Source: Omphiscola glabra
Lineage: Eukaryota; Mollusca; Gastropoda; Lymnaeidae
Direction of reading: 5' to 3'
DNA length: 64,000 nucleotides
Assembly: GCA_964017045.1 (NCBI GenBank)
Contig: OZ024806.1
Span: 27,063,503-27,127,502 of the forward strand
A model generated the notes under the pieces. It was not told where the DNA came from and searched no databases. It saw nothing but the letters and a program-made list of their open reading frames with translations. Numbering within the stretch: the first letter of the stretch is position 1; every line of letters begins with the position of its first letter. Shown here in pieces: positions 1 through 12,025 of this stretch. The position numbers and the translations under genes are program-made.

Positions 1-1080
1 ATTTTGTAGACCTGATTAAACAACTGTTCTACTTGTATGACCACAGTTCAGCAATAGAGTTGTAAATCAGCCAAATGGGTTAAAAAATGAAAATCATTTG
101 GGTAATAAATGTGTTACATCACTACAATCGCTTAACAGTATTCTTTGAAACTGCTAGTAGATATATATTTAATATAAGTTTAAGTACGATATTCCAAGTA
201 TATGGCTTGTTCTTAACCACTACACAACAAAAGGCGATACCATATGTTCAAGTCAGTAACAAGGAATACGATACACAAACCAGGGCCCATTACAATGACT
301 ATTTTTTAAAGTTAAGAATGAATTACAAAATCAAAAAGAAATACAATTAAAGCTTTTGACTTACAGAATAATGATTGGCTTGTACCGGTATAGTGTTGAA
401 AAAGATACAATCGTGTAAAAAGGTACAATGATGATGACAAGAAATCCACACACACACAGCAAAAGTAAGTAAACAAATCTCTGTCTCGTATAGCAAAAAT
501 ATCTCTTGATAATTTATAGCCAAGAATCTCTCGTGTGTCTCCTTTTATAGTCTGTTTTACTGATATTTAAAGAAAGACCTGCACATTGTATTTCTTTTTC
601 AATATTTCTACATACTTCTAAGGATACAGACTACTAATTTTATTTAGTTGTAAACAAGGTCAAGAGATGCTATTTTTAGCTAGCTACACCCTACATGCGG
701 TTCAACTAAAGATTGGGGTCAGCTGGAGTTCATTTACGGGGAAAGATGATGTAAACACACAATATTGTTGACTTAGACTTTGCTGTTATTTGGTTTACGT
801 TGATGATTTTAAGGGGTTGCTATTGTTCCTTATTTGTTTAAGTACTTTTGTTTACAAAGTAAGTTTAATTGTGTTTGAGACTTTTCAACAAGGAAATGTA
901 AAAGCAAGTTTAAAAAAACAAACATTTTTTGTAAGTTTTCGAGAATTTATTTTCACTGTTCAAATAGTGTAAAGTATTTTCTATAGCTGACTTAAATTTA
1001 TTTTGCCTTAATCGTGGAGGATGTAACGGTGGGTGCTTAGTCTGGACTTAGAGGTGCCATTACTTGTTACGCCATCTTCT
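1..1080. other. AT-rich intergenic DNA, no gene seen
   Basis: Short open frames here (for example 87-350 and 790-972 on +) have AT-driven composition, no recognisable domain and no convincing splice context. I see nothing else supportable. Confidence 0.6.
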
Positions 1081-1255
1081 AGCCACCACCCCGGCCACAA
1101 TTGTAGCCACCACTCAAGCCACCATTTAAGTCCAAATCCAAGCCACCAACAGAGCCTCCATACAAGCCACCATCCGAGCCACCATCCAATACATCATCCA
1201 AGCCACCATCCAAGCTACTATCCTTGCCACATCCGAGACCCCATATAAGCCACCT
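1081..1255 (+). repeat. imperfect ~12-bp minisatellite (agccaccatcca)
   Basis: Degenerate tandem copies of agccaccatcca. Translated on + they give a Ser-His-His-Pro-rich frame starting at 1033, but there is no splice or start context, so it is treated as a simple repeat. Confidence 0.7.
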
Positions 1256-1849
1256 TCCAATTTTGACGATTCTTATCTAGCCCAAGATCCTAGATTTGGT
1301 TTTTTTGGTGTTTTTTTTTGGTTCTCCCTATTCGTTTGGTTTTGCGTTCCTGCATCTAGCTGATATAATCGGTAGGACACAACTAAACACACAGCCGTAC
1401 GTTCACTCATCCTATAAGCATGGAGTTCATGAAGTTTAAGAGCTCACAAATTTCATACATGTATTATTGTTCTTACAACGATGCCTATCAGTTTTCCAGT
1501 CTAAGAACACAGCTTACATTCAAAGTATATTAATCTGTGGAAGGGTTCGAAAGTTTTTGTTGTGGAGTCATGCCTATAGATATCTATGATGAACAATACC
1601 TTTAAAATACACGTTGCATCGAAATACTAAGTAACTTTTTCAAACCAGTGTAATATCCTCATCAACACCAGGCACAGAAACATTGCAAATTCACTCTACA
1701 TGCATAGGAGCCAGAATGATCAATAAATTAATCGTGGACCTAAATATATAGAAGAAGAAGATGAATAGTAGCAAAAAACCAGAGTACACTTTATTTATTA
1801 CCTTTATGTTTTTAATTAAATCTGCATATACATATACATGGTATTACAA
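1256..1849. other. AT-rich intergenic DNA
   Basis: Contains short T-runs near 1300-1320. No coding signal seen. Confidence 0.55.
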
Positions 1850-3275
1850 ATTATTATTATTATTATTAGCAGTATTTGTATAGCGTAGTACCCCAACCTA
1901 GGGCTGGGCTTAATACGCTGTACATACAATTTTACAAACATAATCATGAACTTAAGAACAAATGTGTATTCGGCCAACCATTCTATAACTTTTTAAATGT
2001 CACGCCATGGACGGCACCCAGCAGTATCGTCTATCTGTAAGAGGGAAGAATCAGTCAGGATAGTAGAGTTTAAAGATATGTTTTTGAGTGCAGTTTTGAA
2101 GGCTGTGATGATTGGTATACTGTGGATGTGTAGTGGAAGAGAATTCCATTGTTTGGGGACACAGAAAGATAACTATCTTTCAATGAATGTTTTTGTGCGA
2201 GTCTTGGGGACAGAAAGAATACGCCCGTCTGCTGAGGAGAGAAGCTGTCGCAGGGTGAATAAACAGAGAGAAGTTCGGTTAGATAGGAAGGGCAGGAGTT
2301 CGAGAAAAAGTTGTGGCAGAGAACTGAAAGTTTATTGTCAATCCGTGCTTGTACAGTGAACCAATAAAGTGAATGAAGTAGTTGTGTAACGTGATGACGT
2401 TTTTTTCTTTACTTTAAAACTAGCCGAGCAGCATAGTTTTGAACCTTTTTTAGTTTTTCTAAGAAGTATTTTGGTGAACCTGACAGACGAGAGTTGCAAT
2501 AGTCAAGACGAGAGAGAACAAGAGCATAGACTGGAGTTTTGTTGCAGTAACTGTGGGGTAGTGGCGGATGGAGCTGATCTAACGGATAGCCGTGTATTCA
2601 GAGCGACACATGTTGGATATATGATTATCGGGAGACACTTCGTTAAACAGAATATAAACAAGATTCCTAGCTGAGGATGTAAACTGTATGTCTGAGTTAC
2701 CTACTTGAAAAATGAGGTGGGGAGAGCTAAGTGAGAGAATAATTTGTTATCTTGAATAAGGAGTGCTTCCGTTTTGTCATCGTTAAGCTTCAACTTGCTG
2801 AGTGTCATCCATGACTTGACATCAGCGGAATCGACAAGAGAGCGATGAGTATGCTTGTGTTGCTGCGTGTTATCCGCGAATGACTGACTCTACACAGCAT
2901 GCCTACCGAGCAAGAGGAGCAGTGGCCTGGTATACATTGTGAATAGAACAGGGTCCAAAACTGTGGCACTCCGTACTCCAAGTCAACACTGCATGAGAGA
3001 CATGCATCGACAGCGACCGCCTCATTCTATTGGAGAGATAGGAACTAAACCAATTCAAAACAAAACCAGAAATGCCAAAGTAATTTTCAAGTGTTTTGTA
3101 AAGGGCTTCATAGTCAACAGTGTCAAATGCCGAACTAAGGTCAAAGAGGATCAGAATGAAGACATCACCACTGTCCAATGCGTGCAAGAGGTCATTGGTG
3201 ACTCTCAAAAGAGTTGTCTAAGTGCTATGGAAAGGTCTATAGGCCTACATATTAGATCTGAGAAGCGATTTGTCG
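1850..3275 (-). mobile_element. degraded non-LTR retrotransposon (CR1/L2-like LINE), 3' half
   Basis: Read on the minus strand, the segment runs through a reverse transcriptase and then a C-terminal region with recognisable LINE phrases: a Y-R-P-F-H-S-T motif near 3225, LFDLSSAFDTVD near 3140, FADNTQ near 2865, then WMTLSKLKLNDDKTEALLI near 2800 and a WNSLP-like motif near 2140. Frameshifts and stops interrupt it repeatedly. The 3' end has a 38-nt hairpin (1882-1919, outer stem AGCGTA/TACGCT) followed by (TAA)n at 1850-1869. A hairpin plus microsatellite tail is what several CR1/L2-type LINEs use for 3'-end recognition by their reverse transcriptase. It is 5' truncated near 3275. Clade assignment is approximate. 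Confidence 0.85.
2903..3208 (-). pseudogene. reverse transcriptase core fragment of the LINE
   Basis: The longest intact stretch of the LINE (101 codons). It starts inside the RT palm region (RVTNDLLHALDSGD) and includes LFDLSSAFDTVD, which carries the first catalytic Asp motif, followed by FGISGFVLNWFSSYLSNR, a typical LINE RT block. An in-frame stop sits just upstream in the otherwise conserved HST-TLL segment and the frame is lost downstream, before the second catalytic motif (seen as FADN rather than FADD in another frame). Not functional. The plus-strand open frame at 2939-3280 is its antisense shadow. Confidence 0.85.
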
Positions 3276-3371
3276 TTTAAATTAACATACACATATATAC
3301 TGATACAAATAATAATTGGTAAACGTTTAATTAGAATATGCATTCAAATAAAAACCATGTTTATCTTACTG

Positions 3372-5095
3372 TCAAATGTGATGTTTTAGAACAGTGGTCC
3401 TTAGGCACAAATACGATGTTTTAGAATAGTGGTCCTTAGGCACAAATAGGATGTTTTAGAACAGTGGTCCTTAGACAAAAATGTGATGTTTTAGAACAGT
3501 GGTCCTTAGGCATAAATGTGATGTTTTAGAATAGTGGTCCTTAGGCACAAATAGGATGTTTTAGAACAGTGGTCCTTAGGCACAAATATGATGTTTTAGA
3601 ACAGTGGTCCTTAGGCACAAATAGGATGTTTTAGAACAGTGGTCCTTAGGCACAAATAGGATGTTTTAGAACAGTGGTCCTTAGGCACAAATAGGATGTT
3701 TTAGAACAGTGGTCCTTAGGCACAAATATGATGTTTTAGAACAGTGGTCCTTAGGCACAAATAGGATGTTTTAGAACAGTGGTCCTTAGGCACAAATAGG
3801 ATGTTTTAGAACAGTGGTCCTTAGGCACAAATATGATGTTTTAGAACAGTGGTCCTTAGGCACAAATATGATGTTTTAGAACAGTGGTCCTTAGGCACAA
3901 ATAGGATGTTTTAGAACAGTGGTCCTTAGGCACAAATAGGATGTTTTAGAACAGTGGTCCTTAGGCACAAATAGGATGTTTTAGAACAGTGGTCCTTAGG
4001 CACAAATAGGATGTTTTAGAACAGTGGTCCTTAGGCACAAATAGGATGTTTTAGAACAGTGGTCCTTAGGCACAAATATGATGTTTTAGAACAGTGGTCC
4101 TTACGCACAAATATGATGTTTTAGAACAGTGGTCCTTAGGCACAAATAGGATGTTTTAGAACAGTGGTCCTTAGGCACAAATAGGATGTTTTAGAACAGT
4201 GGTCCTTAGGCATAAATAGGATGTTTTAGAACAGTGGTCCTTAGGCACAAATATGATGTTTTAGAACAGTGGTCCTTAGGTACAAATAGGATGTTTTAGA
4301 ACAGTGGTCCTTAGGCACAAATAGGATGTTTTAGAACAGTGGTCCTTAGGCACAAATAGGATGTTTTAGAACAGTGGTCCTTAGGCACAAATATGATGTT
4401 TTAGAACAGTGGTCCTTAGGCACAAATATGATGTTTTAGAACAGTGGTCCTTAGGCACAAATAGGATGTTTTAGAACAGTGGTCCTTAGGCACAAATAGG
4501 ATGTTTTAGAACAGTGGTCCTTAGGCACAAATAGGATGTTTTAGAACAGTGGTCCTTAGGCACAAATAGGATGTTTTAGAACAGTGGTCCTTAGGCACAA
4601 ATAGGATGTTTTAGAACAGTGGTCCTTAGGCACAAATAGGATGTTTTAGAACAGTGGTCCTTAGGCACAAATAGGATGTTTTAGAACAGTGGTCCTTAGG
4701 CACAAATAGGATGTTTTAGAACAGTGGTCCTTAGGCACAAAGAGGATGTTTTAGAACAGTGGTCCTTAGGCACAAATATGATGTTTTAGAACAGTGGTCC
4801 TTAGGCACAAATAGGATGTTTTAGAACAGTGGTCCTTAGGCACAAATAGGATGTTTTAGAACAGTGGTCCTTAGGCACAAATAGGATGTTTTAGAACAGT
4901 GGTCCTTAGGCACAAATAGGATGTTTTAGAACAGTGGTCCTTAGGCACAAATATGATGTTTTAGAACAGTGGTCCTTAGGCACAAATAGGATGTTTTAGA
5001 ACAGTGGTCCTTAGGCACAAATAGGATGTTTTAGAACAGTGGCCCTTAGGCACAAATAGGATGATTTAGAACAGTTGTCCTTAAGCACAAATAGG
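3372..5095. repeat. 35-bp minisatellite, ~49 copies
   Basis: Near-identical head-to-tail 35-bp units with the core gatgttttagaacagtggtc. Most variation is at one dinucleotide (aaatagg versus aaatatg). No unique spacers lie between units, so it is not CRISPR-like. Edge units at both ends are the most diverged, as expected for array growth by unequal exchange or slippage. Confidence 0.97.
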
Positions 5096-6945
5096 ATTGG
5101 CGGACCACGACGTACCCAGCGTTGTACAAGCATTGGTCATCTGTACTTGGGAAGGACGAACATTAACAGGACACACATATTTATTTTCCTGCGTTTTGAT
5201 GCACCCTCTGAAACTGTTTTCATCGCGCCACAGGTGCAGTGAATTGACCTGATGCCCTCAATAAAAGCCCGTGTGTCAGACATTAAGTCCTAAGGACATA
5301 AACGGCATTATTATTTTTAAAAAATGTCATGGCGTTTTATTTGTGTAATTATTTTTGTTATATTTACGAAAGTGTGCATTAAATAAAAATCCATCTGCTA
5401 ATTGGTTTGTTTGAAATGGGGACACTACACTGTTTGAATGGACTGGAAATGTATTTAATTTAAACAAGCCAGAACTTAATGCTTAAATTTGTTATAGTAG
5501 TATAACTAGACTGTACTAAACTCTGAGTGTTGTCTTGTTATTATCTTTTAGTGTTTTACATTTTGTAGACGCATGGTTCTAAAATTTATTTATGTACATA
5601 CCGATAGTATGTTTGGCGTTACCTAGATTCTGATTTCTATTTTTTGTAACACATTACCATAATTACTTTAGTATAATTTTAATAATATGTTACGGTTGTA
5701 GTGTTAAGTTAAAAGCGGTGGAAGGGGGCGCCGAGTGGAAGGTGCGCCCAGGATGACACTTGTTTCTCTTTATATAAATTAGCAAAATTTTCTGCCAAGA
5801 GCAAAATTATTTCATTGTTTGGATTGGGGGGGGGGGGCTTCTAGCCCACCCGCAAGCGGCACTAACTCTAGTTACGCCACTAGTTAGGCAAAACATGAAA
5901 TTACTTTTTAAAAAAAAAATATTATTAATTAAAAAGTGGTAAAGCTTACACCATCCCTAACTATACGTTGCATGTTATAGAATAATTATTTAAAACCACG
6001 TCTAATTAAAAAAAACAAAAAACAGTTAAATAAAATAGTATACAGTCCAATATTTTATTTCGTCTGTAGGAAAGTGCAAGAGAAATAAATGCCATTCAAT
6101 AAAATGGGGTTTATATAATGAATTTAATAGCATGAACGAAATAACGGACTCAGACTTATGGGTGGACGTTTGTGCTTGAGTTTTTTTTTTGTTGTTTTTT
6201 TTTTCCATCAGAGATTCTCAAACTACAGACTGGGGCAACTATGTGGAAGCGACGAGAACTACAAGCAATTGAAACTAAAATGATTGGGAACCACTGCTTT
6301 TTATTACATTTCACGTCCGACTGCAGACATCAGCTATTTAATTTTGTCTGATATAAAAGAAAATAAAATTAACTCAAGCGTCCAATATTTGAATGTATTA
6401 AATTAATCTCTTACTCTTTTAATTCGTAGTTCTTATGCATTATTACAAATCTAAAAAAAAAGATTGTATACATTACATTTTTTTTTTAAAGTTACAACAT
6501 ATAAATTAATGTTAATTTATCTCTACAAAAAGGTATGTATAGTTCATACCGCACAATAAATTGGTAAGTGTATTTTCAATTTCGTATAACTCTTACCGAT
6601 GGCTTCCTTGGTAAAAGATTGTGTATTTGTGTGCTTTATTCAGACAACTGCGATGTAAATTATTTTGTACACTTGATCCATATTGTATGGAAACTCTACT
6701 GTACGTGAGTTGAAACAGGTCTCATTTTGAACATTTCAATGGTTAGTAATTCAACGTACATTCATTATTAGATTAAAGTACAGCATTGCTTGGTAAATTT
6801 CTAATATATTATGAATATTCAAAAGACAAGTATTCCTTAAATTTCTATTCAATACAGGTATATATATATTTGTTTGTGTGTGTGTATTTATATCTGCCCT
6901 ATTGATGTATTTAAATAACTTATGATTTACATGTTGGCAGAAAAA
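5096..6945. other. intergenic / upstream region of the first secreted-protein gene
   Basis: Mostly AT-rich. 5700-5885 contains a G-rich run and an end resembling hAT-type elements (agttacgccactag). 6208-6297 begins CAGAGATTCTCAAAC and ends GGGAACCACTG, resembling a short decayed hAT-like MITE. A good donor consensus (ATTGGTAAGTG, about 6560-6570) and a weaker one (ACAGGTATAT, about 6855) could end a 5' UTR exon of the next gene. No coding exon seen. Confidence 0.4.
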
Positions 6946-8000
6946 ATGTCTTGGATTCTGCGAACTCTGCTTTTTCTGGTCACTGTTTTAATGGTGACCT
7001 CTGACCTCTTTCAGGTACTACTTGGACATTTTAATTTCCATTTATTCATTTAATCTATCGAAATATATGGACTTAAACATGTCACATTTACACATTTAAT
7101 TTTAAAGTCGCAAAGCATAATGCAATATCGTAAAACGCCTCTCAATGATAATTAATAGCTTATAATATTCCAGAGCTGCTTTTATAATATGAATTAATTA
7201 CCCTAAACTTATAAAAAAAATATCAAACAATCAAATAACGATTAATACTATGACAAAATTAGCATGAATGATAGTTTGACATTGGTTCTTCAATAAAGTG
7301 CTAACACTTTTTTTAGGTTGTAAACATCTAAATCCTAAGTAACCCACCTGATGGAGTTACAAGACAAATTCGGCTCAGAACAAAACACCTCTTAACCCAC
7401 CCACGACGTCACAAAACGCCTCAGATGTAATGAAACACATTGACACTAAACCAATAGACCTTATTAACTTTAATCCTTATGTTAAAACGCATATTTTGAC
7501 CCATTTCTCCTCAATACCACACTAAGCACACCAAAGACAATGAGACATGATCAATGAATATATCAATATATTTTTTAACTGAACTCAAATATCTTACCAC
7601 AAAATTATGCTGAATTAAAGTTTTATCACCATGAATTGACATTTAATATCACCAACAAATTGACATTTAATATCACCATTGACTTGACATTTAATATCAC
7701 CATTGAATTGACACCTTTATTCTAAGCTTGATAATGTCTCTATTGAGTCATTCATAACAAAAGCTAGTGGCATCTGAAAATGAAATAAATTCAACACCTG
7801 AACAGTTGATGAAAACTGCAGCACGGGAAGAGAGGGCGGCCACAGCAGGAACTTTCGCCACTGCAGCAAGAGCAGTGAATTGGGCAACACCAGCTACGCC
7901 AGTGACACCACCTACGCTAGCCACACCAGCAACGCTAGCGACACCAGCTACGCCAGCTACACCAGCTACGCCAGCAACACCAGGCACATCGACAAGGTAA
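6946..8000 (+). CDS. secreted Ala-Thr-X repeat protein, family member 1 (two exons)
   Basis: Predicted exons are 6946-7014 and 7764-8000 (about 101 aa). Exon 1 encodes a signal peptide, MSWILRTLLFLVTVLMVTS, then DLFQ. It follows an acceptor (TTGGCAG, 5 nt before the ATG) and ends at a phase-0 donor (TTTCAG/GTACTA). Exon 2 starts after AAAAG with in-frame CTA-GTG-GCA and encodes LVASENEINSTPEQLMK, an Ala/Arg-rich stretch, then W followed by ATP, VTP, PTL and ATL tripeptides with Thr at every third position, ending GTSTR. The stop lies inside a perfect donor (AGGTAAGTA, from 7996), so the exon might instead be spliced onward. The hydrophobic core and two-exon plan match the minus-strand members. 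Its acceptor for exon 2 is pyrimidine-poor. Function unknown; secretion is inferred from the signal peptide. Confidence 0.72.
7633..7713. repeat. 24-bp tandem repeat, ~3.5 copies
   Basis: Copies of ttgacatttaatatcacca with short variable ends, lying in the intron of the family gene on the + strand just before its exon 2. Confidence 0.8.
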
Positions 8001-11000
8001 GTACCTCACGCGTTAGTGACACCATCCAGAAATATATATACCGTTCTGATCTTTCTGCTTTATTTTTTAGCTCAAATGACAATTTTAAGTGGATATTGTT
8101 TGACGACATTTTTATTAAAAATTTATATTTTTTCCGATATAATCAACGTCCAAAAACCCCCACAGATACTCTAGTATAACTGATAATTAATGTAATTAGG
8201 AAATAATAATTAGACACTAATTTATTGTAAATAAAAAAGAATATTTGAACTTTCAAAGTGTGATAAAATACTTAGAATTCCTCTTTACTTGCTATTTTAA
8301 ATGTATATCCAATTCGTTTTAATAATAATTAAACACATTTTTAAATCTAGCCAGATATATTTTATTTTCATCATATTCAGGTTTAGTGAAATTCCGTAAA
8401 GAAATAGAAAATTACTTATGTTGCATGTAAATTGATTCGCTTTTTAAGTGATCTATATATATATATATTTCCCTTATAAATAACAATGTTCTTAGTAGAA
8501 TTTTTGTAAAAGAAATCAGTTATTTCCCCTGTAAAAATGTTAAATAACCCTCTAGCTTAGTACAACAAATAAAAGCTATATAATGAGCCAATCGTGAAAT
8601 AAATGCAAATAACAAGGCTCTTACTCGAGATTGGCGTTTTAAAAGAGAAAAACAAAGATTTAATGTATCATTTTTGTATTAAAACTTATAATTTAGTGTG
8701 AGCCCATGAAAATTTGACTTTTATATTGAGTTTGGTCCTTCAGCTAATCGTCGAGCTTGTCAAATGTCAAGGATTGTTTATATTTAAAAAGGCGGACGCC
8801 TCACTGGGATACCGCTTTTCAAGCTACCCAACAGGCGAATATAATTGCGCTAGCAGGGACTGTAATATTAATGAATAATGCCAACTCGTCTGTGCTCGAT
8901 GTATCAACTGAAATTTATTTCACATTTTATATTCCTTGTATGCCTCACATCACATGATCATTCACTCCACTTCTCCAATCCAATATTTACGGCTTTAAGT
9001 TTAAATATTCATGAATGAAAAGAACTAACCACGTCCAGTCATACCACATGACAACAGCACAGGTCAATCAGGTCACAAAGTTAACTCAATACACACAATA
9101 ATAAACGTCAGTCATACATACGATCACATCTCCCTCTTCACAATACAATCAACAGTTAATCAAGATAAAGTTACGTTCGTAACCTTAAATCAATAGTAGA
9201 TGTTTTTATTTTCATTATAATTTTTCAATGATTTTGTCTTTGTAGAATCTGTGTTCTAAATAATGAATATGTATTTATGTTATTCTTGAAAAAACCTGTT
9301 TAAATCATAGTGTAAAAGAATCATTTGTATACTAAAGTGAAATAGCATTTTTATAATTACAAGGCCCTATCAGAAATTTAAAAAATTCAAATGAAATTAA
9401 AATCAACACCCAGAACCTTCATTTTTACACCATTGGCAATATATATATTAATGTTGGATGTTGGTGTGTGTGTACACATCAATATGTACTAATGCTGTGG
9501 CAAGAACATGTTTACAAATATTTAGATACTAATGGATAAGTGTTGATATCTATAAATATTTGTGCACTATGTAGGTGTAAATTTTTGTACAAATATGTGT
9601 GTTTGTACATTTGTGTACATATATGCATGTCTAATTGTAATATTTATGTATTGAATTGTATGTATTCATGTCTATTTATAATTGTATTATGTATTTACAA
9701 AGTTATATGGACGAATGTGTGTGAGTAAATATGTTTACTTACTAATGTTTTTCACCTTTCTTTATGTTTACAACTTTTTATTTCAACTTTACATGTGTTT
9801 ATGTACTAAAGGATGTGTTAAACTATGTGTAAATTATCTTCTCATCTTTTTCAGGAATGTGTATATCATACTCGTTTTCCCTAACAACACCGTCCGCGTT
9901 GAGCTCCCCTAGCACGTCAGTAGTAATGTTTGCCACTATGTGAATGTTTCAGTATAAGGTATGCAGAATAACGTCTTTCTTTTTACATATATAACATTGG
10001 CTCACTTTTTTTTAAAATTTATATTAACGTTATTTAATTATATATATTCTTAAAACAAAAATTAAAAAAAAAGAAACTTAGTAAATTAAACATGTATTTA
10101 CAATTCGAGTTGATTTCAATTATGTCATCAAATGACTGACTTTTTTCTACAATTTTTAAAGTTATTGTTTATTTAAAAAGACACCCCCCCCCCCACTTTT
10201 TTTTTTCTCCCACTTTATAATTCGACTCTAATAAGCAATGTTTTGTCCATTCATTTTGATTTCATTAATAATTTTTTATATTCTTTTTTTTTTTATTATA
10301 ATTTTGAAGTCTTAATTTGTTAGGGTTATCATGAAGTTCTGATGATGAACATCATAAATTGGTCATATATTAAAGAGTCTTGACATTTCCAACTGGTTGT
10401 AATGACACTTAAAGGCATGTGAAAAATACTATCATTGTTATAATTTGGGATTTTCTTGATTGTGTAAAAGAGAGGAATATACTTTTAAAATTGTATTAAA
10501 AGTTTTGAAGTAAGAATTGAAATGTAATTTATTCAACAATTACACATATTTTGTATGCATGTTACGACACCAGTTGATTTACAAATTTTCTATCATACAA
10601 TCTGCAGGTTCATTGAGCTGTCTGTGGGAAACTTGAAGATTGTTTGACGTTTGCTGTTGTGTAATATCTGAAAGTGTTTGTTAGAAGATCTATTGGACGG
10701 AATTGCAAGAAGCTGCACATGAGCTGAAGCGTCGTAATACTCTTTTGCATCTTAAACTGATTAAAGTCAACGTTTTTTTGTAGAAAAATTCCAAATATGT
10801 GATTTCATTTTTGTATTCAATAAACGAATATTTCCTGATTTTTTTTTAATGAAGTCAATATTTTTTCTCCTTAATATGCCAAATATAAAAAAAATAAAGT
10901 AATAGTTACAAGAGGTAAGTTATTTTGTTACACATAGAATCCCCATTAGTGGTGCAAGAAATGAGTACTTTTTACCACTCACAGCTCATCGTTTTTAACA

Positions 11001-11044
11001 GAGATTAAACAGAGCGAATCGCTAAGCCAAATTGAACATATTTA
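8001..11044. other. intergenic DNA downstream of member 1
   Basis: Very AT-rich. 9430-9870 is T/G-rich with recurrent TACTAATG and GTAAATATG motifs that echo sequences downstream of other family genes. Short open frames at 9540-9728 and 9682-9912 are composition artefacts (Tyr/Cys/Val-rich). Poly-C occurs near 10185. No gene supported. Confidence 0.5.
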
Positions 11045-12025
11045 TTATTTCGATATTGTCGCAGCCCTCCTCGACCTTGCTACTGCTGCTGTTGCTGACG
11101 TTTCTGTCGTTGACCAAGTTGACCACATATGCTTCATCCTAAAAGCCGCATTCAGTTCACCCATAGTTGGCCTTTTCTGTGTTTAGGAATAATCACACAA
11201 GAAAATATGCAATGAAATGTTGAATAAATCTATTTAATTGAATACCATTGAATAAAAAGCTTTAGCTTTAGAGACACTTAATCTGGTGTGCCGTGTCAAA
11301 GGTTGAATGATGTCCCATAATTAATGAACATTCATGTTTAACATTTGTTATTTAAAGTGTTCAGATTATTCAGCACTTTATCAGGCTGAATTGGGGAAAC
11401 AATTGGGGGGGGGGGGGCGGCCGGGGGGCAGTGTACTTGGGGTGAACCATTTCTTCTTCTTCATTTGAAATTTTATTAGCATTTTGTTTTCTTCTTTTAA
11501 TCATGCGGGGTGCGAGCAAATTTGTTTTGGAATTTTTGTTGGGGATATGGAACATTTCTTGAAATCAAGTGGGTTATGGGCGGTGCCATAAAAAGGTTAA
11601 GGAACCCCCAGTTAAAGAAATTATAATATTTTATGTATACGTTTTCGATACATCATTATTAATTGTATATATTTTCATTGTTCCAACATACAATCAAATA
11701 ATTCGATACTCAGTACGATTATATATATGACAAAATAATATAAGTGCACGTTACTCGAAGTTCATGTGTCTGATGACTGTTAATGTTTTAGATGGTGAGT
11801 GGGCAGTAGCACAACACCATACACTTGACTTACCGTAGTGGGCAGTAGCACAACGCCGTACACTTGACTTACCGTAGTGGGCAGTAGCACAACACCATAC
11901 ACTTGACTTACCGTTGTGGGCAGTAGCACAACACCATACACCTGACTTACCGTAGTGGTGCTGGTGCTAAGGCTGAGCGTTGTCCCGATGACCAGCAGAA
12001 GCAATGCGCAAAGAATCCTCAACAT
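11045..12025 (-). CDS. secreted Ala-Thr-rich protein, family member with tandem splice donors
   Basis: Exon 1 (12025 down to 11951) encodes MLRILCALLLLVIGTTLSLS plus TSTTT. It is preceded by a good acceptor (TTTTCCCATCAG) 4 nt before the ATG. The phase-0 donor ACG/GTAAGT at 11951 is repeated at 11912, 11873 and 11834 by a 39-bp in-frame duplication, so each later donor would add 13 residues (VSQVYGVVLLPTT). Exon 2 (11176-11045) follows CTAAACACAG and reads KRPTMGELNAAFRMK, then TETSATAAVARSRRAATISK and a stop. Predicted length is 68 aa with the first donor, or 81, 94 or 107 aa with later ones. Exon 2 has only a short Ala-Thr stretch and an Arg cluster, making this the most divergent complete member. 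Confidence 0.62.
11785..11970 (-). repeat. 39-bp tandem repeat duplicating a 5' splice site
   Basis: About 4.5 copies. Each unit contains TACG/GTAAGT in the sense of the minus-strand gene. The period is divisible by 3, so all donors keep the same phase and the intervening segment stays open. Confidence 0.9.

Noticed and set aside
2939..3280. 113-codon plus-strand open frame
   Set aside because: Antisense of the LINE reverse transcriptase core, which has clear RT motifs on the minus strand.
3372..5095. Regular 35-bp repeat resembling a CRISPR array
   Set aside because: Units are contiguous with no unique spacers, the host is eukaryotic and there are no cas genes: a minisatellite.
8764..8790. 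ATGTCAAGGATTGT, identical to the first 14 bases of the 27.7-28.8 kb gene's leader exon, on the plus strand
   Set aside because: The match ends after 14 bases and runs into a stop. No donor and no further similarity; probably chance or an unrecoverable relic.
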